Shown here: positions 1 to 8,891 of the stretch, piece by piece | Layout: the number at the start of each line of letters is the position of its first letter | Numbering within the stretch: the first letter of the stretch is position 1 | Program-made: the position numbers and the translations under genes | DNA from: Acidovorax sp. A79 | Lineage (GTDB): Bacteria; Pseudomonadota; Gammaproteobacteria; Burkholderiales; Burkholderiaceae_C | Direction: 5' to 3' | Assembly (NCBI RefSeq): GCF_041154505.1 | Contig: NZ_AP028672.1 | Coordinates: 4,132,501 to 4,196,500 of the forward strand | Length of the DNA stretch: 64,000 bases | Notes under the pieces: generated by a model | Told to the model about the DNA's origin: nothing | The model's input: the letters and a program-made list of their open reading frames with translations, nothing else | Database searches by the model: none

Positions 1-109
1 TGGCCGTGCCTGAGAGCGGCTTTCGGTGCCTGATGCGCTTAGCCGCCGTGTTGTCGCAGTAAAGCCGCAGATAGGCCAAGACGGGCGGTAGACACGGAGC
101 TTGCGAAAG

Positions 110-870
110 TTACAAAGTCCCCAGGCAGGGGGCTGTCGCAGTTCCAAATGCCGCCCCGTAGGCATAAATTTCCAGGGTACGCACCCAGTTACGCGCAGCA
201 ATGAACTGTCCGAGTGGGCGACAAGCTCTCCGGTGCAAGCGGTCCACGCAAGCGCTGCCTCGAGCATGCCGGAAACCAACTTGAGGACCGGACGCTTTGC
301 AATGCGGTAAGCGACGATTTCGCCGTTGTTCAGGTATATGCACGCTGGCAGGTAGAGCTTGTGGCCATTCACATTGAACTCGGTGGCATCGCTTGCACAC
401 TTCTGGTTTGGTGCGGTCGCACGGAAGTCGCGCTGCAGAACGTTCGGCACGTGCGCATCGCTGACGCCTAGAACATGCAGGGAGCGCTTCTTCGCCCGAA
501 TCGACGCGCGCGGCTCCATCTTGCGCGTCCGGATGCTGTACGCACTTGTGATGGACCGGTTCCGCCTTCGAAGTGCGAAGCACGACCGTGATCCGCCGGT
601 AGCCGTAGCGGCCCTGGTGCTCCAGTGCGGATCGTGGCTTCGATGGTGCTTTACCCCCAAGAGCGCTCTTGAGCGCGTGAATGTCCAGGTGCGCCTCGGC
701 CAGCAGCTTCTTGAGCTTGGCGTTCTCAGCTTCGAGTTCACGCAGCCGGTGTGCATCCGATGACTGCATGCCGTCGAACGTGATTGGCCACTTGTAGAAG
801 GTCGCGTCGCCGAAGCCGCCACTGCGACACAGCTCGTTGAGACGCCTAGCCGACAAGCAAAGTGACACGT
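110..870 (-). pseudogene. IS3-family transposase remnant (OrfA plus part of OrfB, frameshifted)
   Basis: Reading the minus strand, about 865 to 650 encodes an OrfA tail with the typical ATFYKW and LRELEAENAKLKKLLAEAHL leucine-zipper signature of IS3-family (IS51/IS407-type) elements. Further on, in shifted frames, GRYGYRRI and then NGEIVAYRIAKRPVLKLV (about 340-270) match the OrfB integrase core, including the region leading to the second catalytic Asp (HSD near 215). The reading frame changes at least twice, and the C-terminal third with the catalytic Glu is missing, so the element cannot move itself. No clear terminal inverted repeats are seen; bases 1-109 hold nothing I recognise. Confidence 0.75.
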
Positions 871-957
871 TACTCTGCAAGAGGAGCATTCCGTGCAAGC
901 GGTTGTACGCAACCCTCTGGAGGGGCGCTAAATCAACAGCCTCGTGCGCAGCACCAC

Positions 958-1860
958 TCAAGCGTCGGCTGATGCCGACACCCTTGACGCCAGGAAATCG
1001 ATAAAGGTACGAACCTTCGCCGAAAGATACTTGCGGCTTGCATAGACGGCGTACAGGGTGTGGAAGAACTTTACGTTCTCCGGCAGGACTGCTTCAAGTC
1101 GGCCTGCTACCAGATCTTCTTGCACCATCCGCGTCGGTAGGAACGCCAAGCCCATGCCGCGCAGCGCCGCCAAGTGCAGCAGCGACTCGTTTTCGCTGAG
1201 CATCGTTGTGCGAAAGCTCACCCGCTGTTGTCCGTGCGGCCCGTCGAGCGTGAGTTGGTCACCCGTATTGATCCCGCTGTAGCGGAGCAGTGCGTGCCCA
1301 TTCAGATCGGCCGTGCTGCCGGGGCGCCCGGCCCGGGAGAGATAGTCCGGCGATCCAAGCAGCAGGAACTCTACCTCCATGAGTGGGCGTGCAACGAGGC
1401 CTGCGTCAAGCCGGTCTCGCGTCATTGCGCGCAGAGCCAGATCGAAACCCTCATCCACCAAATTCGCAATCCTGCCGCTCAAATCCATGGACAGGGAGAC
1501 ATCCGGGTAACGCTGCTGGTACTCGGCCAGGAGGTTCACGAAGAAGGGCGTTGCTGCCCACACAGGAGCACTCAGCCGGAGCGTTCCGCGTGGTGTGACA
1601 GCGATGTTGCTGATCGCCGCCTCTACTTCGTCCAGCGAGCCCAGCATTTCGCTGGCCTGGGCCAGATACAGCGCACCCGATTCTGTAAGGCTTACGCGGC
1701 GGCTGGTCCGGTTTAGCAAGCGCACGCCGGTGCGGCTCTCAAGATGCAGCACATGCTTGCTGGCCATCGCCGGGGAGAGGTTCAGGCGTTGGGCTGCAGC
1801 GGTGAAGCTCTTCGACTCGGCGACGCTGCAAAACACGCGCAAGCTGGTCAGGGTGTCCAT
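958..1860 (-). CDS. LysR-family transcriptional regulator
   Basis: A 300-residue LysR-type regulator: N-terminal winged HTH (about residues 1-60, LTSLRVFCSVAESKSFTAAA) followed by a periplasmic-binding-protein-like effector domain. The ATG at 1860 gives the usual MDTLTSLRVF start; in-frame ATG 1866 and TTG 1869 lie just upstream. It is transcribed away from the dioxygenase operon that starts at 2003, and the intergenic space holds a CATCAA-N11-TTGATG repeat, so it probably controls that operon and itself. The closest functional group (LTTRs acting next to quinone/GST genes) is inferred from position, and the effector is unknown. Confidence 0.9.
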   Translation of the reverse strand: MDTLTSLRVFCSVAESKSFTAAAQRLNLSPAMASKHVLHLESRTGVRLLNRTSRRVSLTESGALYLAQASEMLGSLDEVEAAISNIAVTPRGTLRLSAPVWAATPFFVNLLAEYQQRYPDVSLSMDLSGRIANLVDEGFDLALRAMTRDRLDAGLVARPLMEVEFLLLGSPDYLSRAGRPGSTADLNGHALLRYSGINTGDQLTLDGPHGQQRVSFRTTMLSENESLLHLAALRGMGLAFLPTRMVQEDLVAGRLEAVLPENVKFFHTLYAVYASRKYLSAKVRTFIDFLASRVSASADA

Positions 1861-1885
1861 GATCATCAATCTACGAGAAATGATC

Positions 1886-1908
1886 CATCAACGCAATCGC
1901 AATTGATG
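1886..1908. promoter_or_regulatory. Probable LysR operator (CATCAA-N11-TTGATG)
   Basis: A 6-bp inverted repeat with an 11-bp centre, CATCAA at 1886-1891 and TTGATG at 1903-1908, sits between the divergent LysR gene (start 1860) and the dioxygenase operon (start 2003). The geometry fits the classic T-N11-A recognition box of LysR regulators. Binding is inferred. Confidence 0.55.
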
Positions 1909-2002
1909 CACTCATAAGAAACGACGAAAGTTCATCCCTCAATTCTGAGTACATGCCGGACATTGGCCGACCCGCCAGAGAGTCCTACTCACAGGAATAC
2001 AC

Positions 2003-2869
2003 ATGAATCACCACAGTGTCAGGCTACCGACCTACTTCCTCAGTCATGGTGGCGGCCCATGGCCCTACATGACAGGCGAGTTCCGGGCCGGAATGGCACA
2101 ACTCGAGCAATCGCTGCTGGAAATGCGTCAGGAATTGGCTGACCTGCCCCAAGCGGTGTTGGTGGTCTCCGGGCATTGGGAAGAGCGGGGCTTCGCCGTC
2201 TCTTCGGGCACCCGACCTGGCATGGTGTACGACTACTACGGCTTTCCCGACGAGCTGTACCACATCAGGTACGGCGCGCCCGGTTCACCAGAGCTGGCGC
2301 GGCGAGTGCAAGGACTGCTTGCCGCGCAAGGCATCGACGCCCGGATGGACCCCACTCGCGGCTTCGACCACGGCACGTTCAGCCTTATGAAGCCGCTGTA
2401 CCCCGAGGAGACCCTGCCGGTGGTACAGCTGTCGCTGGACGCCGACCTCGACCCCGCTCTGCACCTTGCTGCGGGGCAGGCCCTGGCTCCGCTGCGCGAT
2501 GAAGGTGTGCTGATCGTCGGCAGCGGCTTGAGTTTCCACAATCTGCGCTTGACACGCGGTACGGCCGGCTTCGCACCCTCGCGCCAGTTCGATGGCTGGC
2601 TTCAGCACGTCCTGACATTGGCTTCACCGGATGAGCGAGTGCACCAGCTCATCGACTGGAAAAACGCCCCTGCAGCACGCATCGCGCATCCGCGCGAAGA
2701 CCATCTTCTGCCCTTAATGGCGGTCGTCGGCGCAGCCTTGGAAGAACCGGGGCAAGTCACTTACCACCAGACCGATTTCTTCGGCGGGATTACAGCATCG
2801 AGCTTTCGTTTCGGTGCAGTACCCGCTGCATTCCTCGCCACGTCGGGGCAACACAATCTGGAGCACTAA
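2003..2869 (+). CDS. LigB/DODA-type class III extradiol dioxygenase family protein
   Basis: A 288-residue member of the DODA/YgiD branch of the LigB superfamily, single-domain enzymes with a mononuclear metal that open catechol-type rings (4,5-DOPA dioxygenase is the reference). The family's metal-site histidines are visible: SHGGGP near residue 15, SGHWE near 57, DHGTF near 122 and SFHNL near 178. An AGGAA ribosome site precedes ATG 2003. It is followed after 1 bp by a quinone-reductase-like gene and then DoxX and GST genes, a grouping often seen where quinones or electrophiles are handled. In such YgiD-like proteins the true substrate is often unknown, so only the family is claimed. Confidence 0.88.
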   Translation: MNHHSVRLPTYFLSHGGGPWPYMTGEFRAGMAQLEQSLLEMRQELADLPQAVLVVSGHWEERGFAVSSGTRPGMVYDYYGFPDELYHIRYGAPGSPELARRVQGLLAAQGIDARMDPTRGFDHGTFSLMKPLYPEETLPVVQLSLDADLDPALHLAAGQALAPLRDEGVLIVGSGLSFHNLRLTRGTAGFAPSRQFDGWLQHVLTLASPDERVHQLIDWKNAPAARIAHPREDHLLPLMAVVGAALEEPGQVTYHQTDFFGGITASSFRFGAVPAAFLATSGQHNLEH

Positions 2870-2870
2870 C

Positions 2871-3773
2871 ATGAAAGCTGTGCTTCTCAATGGCTATGGC
2901 GGCATCGACCAACTGGTACTGGGCGAATGCCCGATACCAAAGCCTGGTCCCGGTGAAGTCCTGGTCAAGATATCCGCTTCCGCAGTGAATCCGTTCGATC
3001 TGATTCTTCGGCAGGGCTACATGGCGCAACTGATTCCACTGCCGCTGCCGGCCGTGCTGGGCGGCGATGCGGCCGGCACCGTGGCCCAACTGGGGCTGGG
3101 CGTTACTGGGCTGGCGGCCGGTGATCGCGTCGTCGCCGATTTCGCACCCAACGGCAAAGGCGCCCACGCGGAATACGGTGTCCTGCCAGCGACTTCGGTG
3201 GCGAAGCTCCCGCCTGGGATAAGTTTCGAACAGGGGGCCTCGCTGGTCAAAGCAGGCCTGACGGGACGACAGACGGTCGATGCGCTTGGCGTAAAAACCG
3301 GTGATCGCGTTCTGGTCTCCGGCGGCCTCGGTACCGTTGGGCGCGTGGCGATCCAGTACCTCAAGCAGATCGGCGCGAAGCCGGTGGCCGGTGTCCGCCC
3401 GCAGCGCCTGGGCGAGGCCCGTGAACTGGCTGGTGAGGCGCTTGACATCACTGCAGCGCCTTCGGCGGCTACCTTTAACTTCGCCATCAGCGCAGCTGCT
3501 CCGGTCGCCGGCCAAGTTTTCGCGCATGTGAGTGACGGCGGCCAGATCGCTGCCATCGTCCCGACCCCGCAGGACGCGAATCCCGGTGACCGGGTGCGCG
3601 TGCACCAGCTGTACCACCGCACCGACGCTGCGATGCTGGACGCAGTGCTGAAAGACGCTGCACTCGGAGCGCTGGTTGTACCGATTGTCCGTGTCCTGCC
3701 GTTGGACCAGATCGGCGAGGCACACCTCGCCGCCGCCGCCGGGGCGCCGGGAAAGCTCGTCCTGCGGCATTGA
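2871..3773 (+). CDS. NADP-dependent quinone oxidoreductase-like MDR protein
   Basis: A 300-residue medium-chain dehydrogenase/reductase of the zeta-crystallin (QOR) type. The GroES-like N-terminal half carries PGPGEVLVKISASAVNP and GGDAAGTV; the Rossmann half carries VSGGLGTVGRVAIQYLKQIGA (nucleotide site, about residues 142-162). Structural zinc cysteines are absent, as in QOR. ATG 2871 comes one base after the stop of the dioxygenase gene, so the two are translated as one unit; a longer frame from 2814 is ignored because it would overlap that gene. The likely role is NADPH-dependent reduction of a quinone or enone. The exact substrate cannot be read from sequence. Confidence 0.9.
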   Translation: MKAVLLNGYGGIDQLVLGECPIPKPGPGEVLVKISASAVNPFDLILRQGYMAQLIPLPLPAVLGGDAAGTVAQLGLGVTGLAAGDRVVADFAPNGKGAHAEYGVLPATSVAKLPPGISFEQGASLVKAGLTGRQTVDALGVKTGDRVLVSGGLGTVGRVAIQYLKQIGAKPVAGVRPQRLGEARELAGEALDITAAPSAATFNFAISAAAPVAGQVFAHVSDGGQIAAIVPTPQDANPGDRVRVHQLYHRTDAAMLDAVLKDAALGALVVPIVRVLPLDQIGEAHLAAAAGAPGKLVLRH

Positions 3774-3817
3774 TCACAGTCCGCATCTCTCCTTGTCATT
3801 CATCAAAAGGACTCACC

Positions 3818-4249
3818 GTGTCCCATACCTCGATTTCGCTTGCATCACAACCTGCCGGGAAGGGTCTCCAAGCCGGGCTGTGGATCGCCCAAGTGCTAGT
3901 CTTCGCAGCCTTTACATTGTTCGGCGCCATGAAGCTATTCATGCCGGTGGAAGCGCTGGCCAGTATGTGGGTATGGCCGGGACAGGTGCCGCCCGCATTC
4001 TTGCGCATCATGGGCGTCATCGATGTGGCCGGCGGCCTTGGCGTGCTGCTGCCCGCGCTGACCCGCGTTCAGCCCCGACTCGGTGTATTGGCGTCGCTGG
4101 GCTGTGTGCTGCTGCAAGTGGCAGCGATGGTATTCCATACATGGCGCGGTGAGTATTCGGCGCTACCTCTGAACCTGATCCTGCTGGCTCTGTCGGCCTT
4201 CATCCTGTGGGGCCGCGGCAGCCACGCTCCAATTGAACCGCGGGCCTGA
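3818..4249 (+). CDS. DoxX-family integral membrane protein
   Basis: A 143-residue protein with about four hydrophobic helices ([70 protein letters not shown]), the pattern of the DoxX/DoxX-like family of small membrane proteins. I chose the GTG at 3818 because AAAAGG lies 7 bp ahead of it; an in-frame ATG at 3770 would overlap the previous gene and has no ribosome site. DoxX-like proteins commonly travel with oxidoreductases and detoxification genes, and here it stands between a QOR-like and a GST gene. Its molecular job is unknown. Confidence 0.8.
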   Translation: MSHTSISLASQPAGKGLQAGLWIAQVLVFAAFTLFGAMKLFMPVEALASMWVWPGQVPPAFLRIMGVIDVAGGLGVLLPALTRVQPRLGVLASLGCVLLQVAAMVFHTWRGEYSALPLNLILLALSAFILWGRGSHAPIEPRA

Positions 4250-4302
4250 CGCCGGCGCGTCCACGGCGGCACCCACCTGTCACCCTCAAAAAGACAGCTC
4301 CC

Positions 4303-4986
4303 ATGAATCTCTACTACAGCCCCGACACCTGTGCATTGGCTTCACACATCGCGCTGCGCGAGACCGGCATGCCCTTCACCGCCGTGAGGGTGGATCTGAA
4401 AACCCACTCCTGCTAGGATGGCCGCAACTACCACAGTTTGAACGCGCGCGGCTACGTACCGCTGCTCGAACTCGATGATGGCCTGCGACTGAGCGAGGGC
4501 CCAGCCATCCTTCAGTAGATTGCGGACCTCGTGTGGGCCAAGCGGTTGGCTCCACAGGTCGGCACCATGCAGCGCCACCGCATGGTTGAGTGGCTGGCCT
4601 TTATCAGCAGTGAACTACACCGCAACTTTGGACTGTTGATTGATCCTGCCGTACCAATGGATCTCAAACCTCTGTACCGAAAGCGACTGGCCGATCGCTT
4701 CGCCTGGCTGGAGTCCAAACTCCCAGAACAAAGCAATCTGCTCGGGAAAGATCTGTCGGTGGCGGACATCTATCTCTTCGTGGTTGTTGGCTGGACCAGC
4801 TTCGTCGACGTAGACATGTCGCCTTGCCACCGCCTGGGTACGCTGGTCGCCCGCATCGGGCAGCGGCAGACAGTTAAAGATACTCTGCTGGCTGAAGGGC
4901 TGAGCTGCCTATCAGAGAGCGCGGCAGCAACCGTGACCAATACACCCAGACCCGAGTTAACTGGGGCGTCAGCACAACAAACTTAA
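4303..4986 (+). pseudogene. Glutathione S-transferase gene interrupted by two in-frame TAG codons
   Basis: From ATG 4303 the frame reads [20 protein letters not shown], the start of a GstA/beta-class-like glutathione transferase with its thioredoxin-fold domain, and continues without any frameshift to the stop at 4984-4986 through the helical C-terminal domain (LADRFAWLESKLPEQ, LSVADIYLFVVVGW). Two amber codons cut it: TAG 4414-4416, just before DGRNYHSLNARGYVPLLELD, and TAG 4516-4518, just after RLSEGPAILQ. Both lie where the family has an ordinary residue (the second normally Tyr or Trp). The rest is well kept, which suggests recent inactivation, sequencing error or, less likely, amber readthrough. 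Confidence 0.82.
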
Positions 4987-5291
4987 CGGCCTTCCTTGAT
5001 GCGCTACTCTTCCTCACTACGGATAGAGTAGCGCGGCTCGTACAGGCGATGGTCCTCGCTAGCTAGACTGACGCCGAGATGTCGAAGATTGCTTCCTCGC
5101 GGACCGCTCGCCAACCACTCGTTTCTCAGCAAGCCCAGCACCTGTTGGGCCGCAGCAGTGCGCCAACCGGTAATAGAGTTGTTAACCCAACAACTTGCTT
5201 AGTCACGAGCCCGCCCCAATCTTCTTGAAGTATCCGGGGCTAGACGTTTGCATGGACTAACCCTGCGAGATGCTGCTGTCCTGAAAATCAA
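4987..5291. other. Intergenic region without recognised content
   Basis: About 300 bp between the broken GST gene and the 3' end of the convergent LysR gene. I see no open frame with family resemblance, no convincing terminator stem and no repeat shared with the rest of the window. Confidence 0.5.
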
Positions 5292-6218
5292 TCAGTAGGC
5301 CGAGGCTTGCCCGAGGGAATAGCGCGCGACGACACCGTCGAGCGCTCTAAGTACCGCCGCAATCGCCGGCCGTCGGAACGTCCCTTGAGCCATTGCAACG
5401 AAGATGCGTCGCGACATATACGGGCTCACCGGGACAACGCTGAAGGCGGTATCCAGACTCGCTCCGCGCAGGGCGAGCGCTGGAAGAACGGTTATCACGT
5501 AGCCCGTCCGCACCATGGCCAGAGTGGCAGCCATGTTCCGGCAGCTGGCCACTACGTTGGGAGTGAATCCAGCGTCATGGCACACGTTGACTATCTGCGC
5601 TTTGTAGGTCTGCGCATTTCTGTTGATTGCCCATCGCTCCCCGGAAAGCTCGGGTACAGTGATGGAACTCCGTCCGGCAAACGGATGACGCGCCGACATC
5701 ACCACCGCGAAGTGGTCTTCATAGACGGGGCGGAAGTACAGCATGCTGGAAAGCGCCTCTGCGCTGATGGAGTCATCGACCAATGCCAGGTCAATCTGCC
5801 TTGAAGCTGCTGCCTTCAAGCTCTCACCTGGTTCAAGCTCTTCGAACCGCAGGTCAAGCGATGGGTACTCCCCAACCAGCTCCTCAATAACCGCGGGGAT
5901 GAAGGTTGTCGCGACGGACCCGAACGCGGATATCCGCACCTCCCCCGAGACGGCCCCCTTCGCAGATGCCAGGTCGCTCTCGATTTCATCGACCATGGCC
6001 AAAACTTTGGACGCGCGGGCAACCAAATTTTGACCCGCGAGCGTGAGTCGCACACCGCGACCTGAACGCTCAAACAGCACGACACCAGTCTCCTGCTCCA
6101 GGATGGCCAGCTGCTGCGACACCGCTGGCCTGGTCAGCTTCACAGCGTCAGCAACCTTGGCAATGGTCCCAAGTACCGCGAGTTCGCTCAACAGATGGAG
6201 ACGGGAGAGATTCAGCAC
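5292..6218 (-). CDS. LysR-family transcriptional regulator of the amino-acid-type operon
   Basis: A 308-residue LysR regulator: HTH at residues 3-60 (LHLLSELAVLGTIAKVADAV, TRPAVSQQLAILEQETG) and a C-terminal effector-binding domain. It starts at GTG 6218; the nearby ATG at 6220 is out of frame and hits a stop at once. It is divergent from the large operon beginning at 6461, and two CCCTA/TAGGG inverted repeats lie in the 240-bp gap. Control of the downstream dehydrogenase, cyclase-like and transporter genes is the natural reading; the inducer should be the transported compound or a breakdown product (inference). Confidence 0.9.
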   Translation of the reverse strand: MLNLSRLHLLSELAVLGTIAKVADAVKLTRPAVSQQLAILEQETGVVLFERSGRGVRLTLAGQNLVARASKVLAMVDEIESDLASAKGAVSGEVRISAFGSVATTFIPAVIEELVGEYPSLDLRFEELEPGESLKAAASRQIDLALVDDSISAEALSSMLYFRPVYEDHFAVVMSARHPFAGRSSITVPELSGERWAINRNAQTYKAQIVNVCHDAGFTPNVVASCRNMAATLAMVRTGYVITVLPALALRGASLDTAFSVVPVSPYMSRRIFVAMAQGTFRRPAIAAVLRALDGVVARYSLGQASAY

Positions 6219-6237
6219 ATCACGATAGAAAAACTAA

Positions 6238-6293
6238 CCCTACAACCTAGGGAAAACCCGTAATGTATTTTCGATTTTCTAGGGTTTACCCTA
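6238..6293. promoter_or_regulatory. Two inverted repeats CCCTA/TAGGG, probable LysR sites
   Basis: CCCTACAACCTAGGG at 6238-6252 and TAGGGTTTACCCTA at 6280-6293 use the same pentamer in opposite arrangement (CCCTA-N5-TAGGG, then TAGGG-N4-CCCTA), about 40 bp centre to centre, in an AT-rich stretch between the LysR gene and the operon start. Two sites about four helix turns apart match the recognition plus activation-site layout of LysR promoters. Binding is inferred from sequence only. Confidence 0.6.
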
Positions 6294-6460
6294 TTTTTTC
6301 ACAGGGGGCGTGTTTGCATGCAATTCCTAGGCCAGCTTTATGACGCCAAGTTGGTGCAAACGAACAAAGGAAAGAAAGTCTAACCGTTCCCGTTAGCATC
6401 AGTCGTCTTATCTTGCGAGCCTTGCACTTCTAAAGTCTGCCCATCTAAACAGGAGTGCAG

Positions 6461-7348
6461 ATGAAGGACTTAGCATTTATTGGTGTCGGAAAGATGGGGG
6501 CGCAGATGGCGGCCCGCCTCGTAGCCGCAGGTTTCAACGTCAAAGTGTTTGACCCCAACCAAGCCGCGGTGCAGGAACTGGTACAGAAGGGTGCTGTCGC
6601 AGCCGACAGCCCCAAGTCCGCAGCCGCTGGCGCGGACATCGTGATGTTCAGCTTGCCCACCCCTGCCATCCTCCGCAACGCGGTGTCTGGCGCGGATGGT
6701 GCACTCGCATCCGCAAAAAAAGGCGCGGTACTGGTCGACTTCAGCACCGTCGACCCTGAGACCACGAAAGCGCTTGCAGCGGATGCCGCCGCAAAGGGCG
6801 CGGAATTTCTGGACTCCCCCGTCAGCGGTGGCGTCGCCGGCGCTACGAACGGCAAGCTGGTGCTAATGGTGGGTGGCGATGCCGCCGCCCTAGAGCGAAT
6901 CACCCCCGTGCTGAACAACCTAGCCGGCCGAATCGTGCACTGCGGTGGCATCGGCGCTGGGCAACTCACCAAGCTGGCACACAACATGGTGGTCGCCATC
7001 AACACGATGGCATTGGGCGAAGTTCTCACCGCCAGTGTTAAGGCAGGGGGCAACCTGGAAGTGCTCTGCGACGTCATGACAGCAGGCATGGCCGGCAGCA
7101 AGATGCTCGACTGGTTCCAGAAGACCCTCTTCACAGCAGACCGTCCAGCGTACTTCGCCATTGACCTGATGAACAAGGACATCGGGCTCTGCCTGGATGA
7201 GTTCTCGAACTACTCGATGCCGCTCAGCCAGCTCGTCAAGCAGTCCTACAACGCTGCCCGTGCCAAGGGCCTCGGCGGCAAGGACTCCACCAGTATCTGC
7301 GAGCTCTATGAAGAGCTGCTTCACGTCCGACTCCAGGCTGCAGCCTGA
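6461..7348 (+). CDS. 3-hydroxyisobutyrate dehydrogenase-family NAD(P) oxidoreductase
   Basis: A 295-residue beta-hydroxyacid dehydrogenase. The Rossmann motif GVGKMGAQMA starts at residue 7, the substrate loop DSPVSGGVAGA is near 118, and the catalytic-lysine segment GQLTKLAHNMV is near 168, all as in HIBADH, tartronate semialdehyde reductase and glyoxylate reductase. AGGAG at 6451-6455 points to ATG 6461; a GTG at 6455 lies within the ribosome site. It opens an operon in which the next gene is an aldehyde dehydrogenase, so the two may oxidise a hydroxyacid to a semialdehyde and then to an acid. The exact hydroxyacid is not evident. Confidence 0.9.
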   Translation: MKDLAFIGVGKMGAQMAARLVAAGFNVKVFDPNQAAVQELVQKGAVAADSPKSAAAGADIVMFSLPTPAILRNAVSGADGALASAKKGAVLVDFSTVDPETTKALAADAAAKGAEFLDSPVSGGVAGATNGKLVLMVGGDAAALERITPVLNNLAGRIVHCGGIGAGQLTKLAHNMVVAINTMALGEVLTASVKAGGNLEVLCDVMTAGMAGSKMLDWFQKTLFTADRPAYFAIDLMNKDIGLCLDEFSNYSMPLSQLVKQSYNAARAKGLGGKDSTSICELYEELLHVRLQAAA

Positions 7349-7380
7349 GCGACTTGCCAATCCAACGAACAGAGGTCTTT

Positions 7381-8880
7381 GTGAGCAATCAAACCAAACC
7401 TATCTACGGCTCCGTGAGCCTTCCCAATGAAGGCCTGGCCGGCAACCTCATCAACGGCAAGTGGGTCGCGCCAATTGGCGGCAAGAAGCTGACCGTCGTG
7501 AACCCATGCCGCTTGGACGCAATCGCCGATGTCGGCGCTGCAGATTCTCGCGACATCGATGCAGCCGTAGCTGCTGCAAAAGCTGCCTTCCCGAAATGGC
7601 GACGCAAGGCTGCGCGTGAGCGCGGCGCAATGCTCATCGAACTAGGTAACCGCATCACCGCGAACGCTGATGAGATTGCAAAAATTCTCGCGGCCGAGAC
7701 GGGCAACGCCTTGCGTACGCAGAGCCGTCCGGAAGTTGCAAGCACCGCCGAAGTTCTGCGCTACTACGGTGGAGTGATTGCTGAACAGAAGGGTGAAACG
7801 CTTCCTCTGGGTCCTGGTCTGTTCAGCTACACAACACGCGAACCGTTCGGCGTGGTGGGGGCCATCATTCCCTGGAACTCGCCTCTGGTGCTAGCTGCCG
7901 TAAAAATCGGCATGTCTCTCGGCACTGGCAACACGCTCGTACTCAAACCAGCCGAAGACGCACCTCTTGCAGTCATCCGCATTGCAGAGCTCGCAGCTGA
8001 CATCTTCCCTCCTGGCGTTTTCAACGTCGTGACCGGAGAAGGCCTGGCCGCAGGTGCACCTCTCAGCCAGCACGCTGATGTGGCGAAGGTCTCGTTCACC
8101 GGCTCGCACGAAGTCGGCCAGAAGGTCGCCCACGCCGTTGCCGACCGCATCGGGCACTTGACGCTCGAACTGGGTGGCAAGAGCCCTTGCATTGTCTACC
8201 CCGACGTGGCCACTGACGCCATGCTGGACACGACGGTGAACAACATCATTGCGGCCATGCGCTTCGCCCGCCAGGGTCAGTCGTGCACCGCTGGCTCCCG
8301 CCTGTTCATCCACGAGTCGGTCTGGAGCAAGGTCATGCCGCGCCTCGTCGAGAAGGTCAACGCCTTAAAGGTTGGCGATGCACTGGATGAAACCAGCGAT
8401 ATCGGCGCAGTCATCAACTCCGAGCGCTACACCGCCGTCTGTGGCTTCATCAAGGAAGCCATCGACGCCGGCGCCAAGGTGGAAACCGGCAAGCTGCCCC
8501 CTGACGTCAAGGACGCCAAGGGCTATTTCCCTACACCGGTCATCTTCAGCGGAGTGGACAACACCTGGCGCATCGCTAAGGAAGAGGTCTTTGGTCCCGT
8601 TTTGGTCGCTATCCCATGGACTGACGAAGCCGAAGTTCTGGAAATGGCCAACGACACCCACTACGGCCTGGCTGCCTATGTCTTCACGCATGACATCAAC
8701 GCAGCGATGCGCGCGACGGAGGCGCTGGATGCTGGCTGGATTCAGGTGAATCGTGCCGGTGGCCAGATTCCCGGTATGTCCTACGGCGGCGCCAAGCAAA
8801 GCGGCATTGGTGCCGAGTACTCCATCGAGGGTGCTCTGGAAAGCTACACCAGCCGCAAGAGCGTGACCTTCGGCCTCTGA
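7381..8880 (+). CDS. NAD(P)-dependent aldehyde dehydrogenase
   Basis: A 499-residue member of the ALDH superfamily with all core elements: PWNSPLVLAAVKIGMSLGTG near 160, the general-base segment LTLELGGKSP near 260, the catalytic cysteine in RQGQSCTAGSR near 296 and the EEVFGPV motif near 395. GTG 7381 is preceded by AGAGG; a longer in-frame ATG at 7354 adds unlike residues and has no site. It follows the hydroxyacid dehydrogenase by 32 bp and precedes the DUF4392 gene by 11 bp. It probably oxidises the semialdehyde formed in this pathway; the substrate is inferred from context only. Confidence 0.9.
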   Translation: MSNQTKPIYGSVSLPNEGLAGNLINGKWVAPIGGKKLTVVNPCRLDAIADVGAADSRDIDAAVAAAKAAFPKWRRKAARERGAMLIELGNRITANADEIAKILAAETGNALRTQSRPEVASTAEVLRYYGGVIAEQKGETLPLGPGLFSYTTREPFGVVGAIIPWNSPLVLAAVKIGMSLGTGNTLVLKPAEDAPLAVIRIAELAADIFPPGVFNVVTGEGLAAGAPLSQHADVAKVSFTGSHEVGQKVAHAVADRIGHLTLELGGKSPCIVYPDVATDAMLDTTVNNIIAAMRFARQGQSCTAGSRLFIHESVWSKVMPRLVEKVNALKVGDALDETSDIGAVINSERYTAVCGFIKEAIDAGAKVETGKLPPDVKDAKGYFPTPVIFSGVDNTWRIAKEEVFGPVLVAIPWTDEAEVLEMANDTHYGLAAYVFTHDINAAMRATEALDAGWIQVNRAGGQIPGMSYGGAKQSGIGAEYSIEGALESYTSRKSVTFGL

Positions 8881-8891
8881 CGGAGCCACCC

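Noticed and set aside
2790..3770. A 326-codon minus-strand frame opposite the MDR gene
   Set aside because: Composition is irregular (many His, Arg, Gln) and the plus strand encodes a clear Rossmann enzyme.
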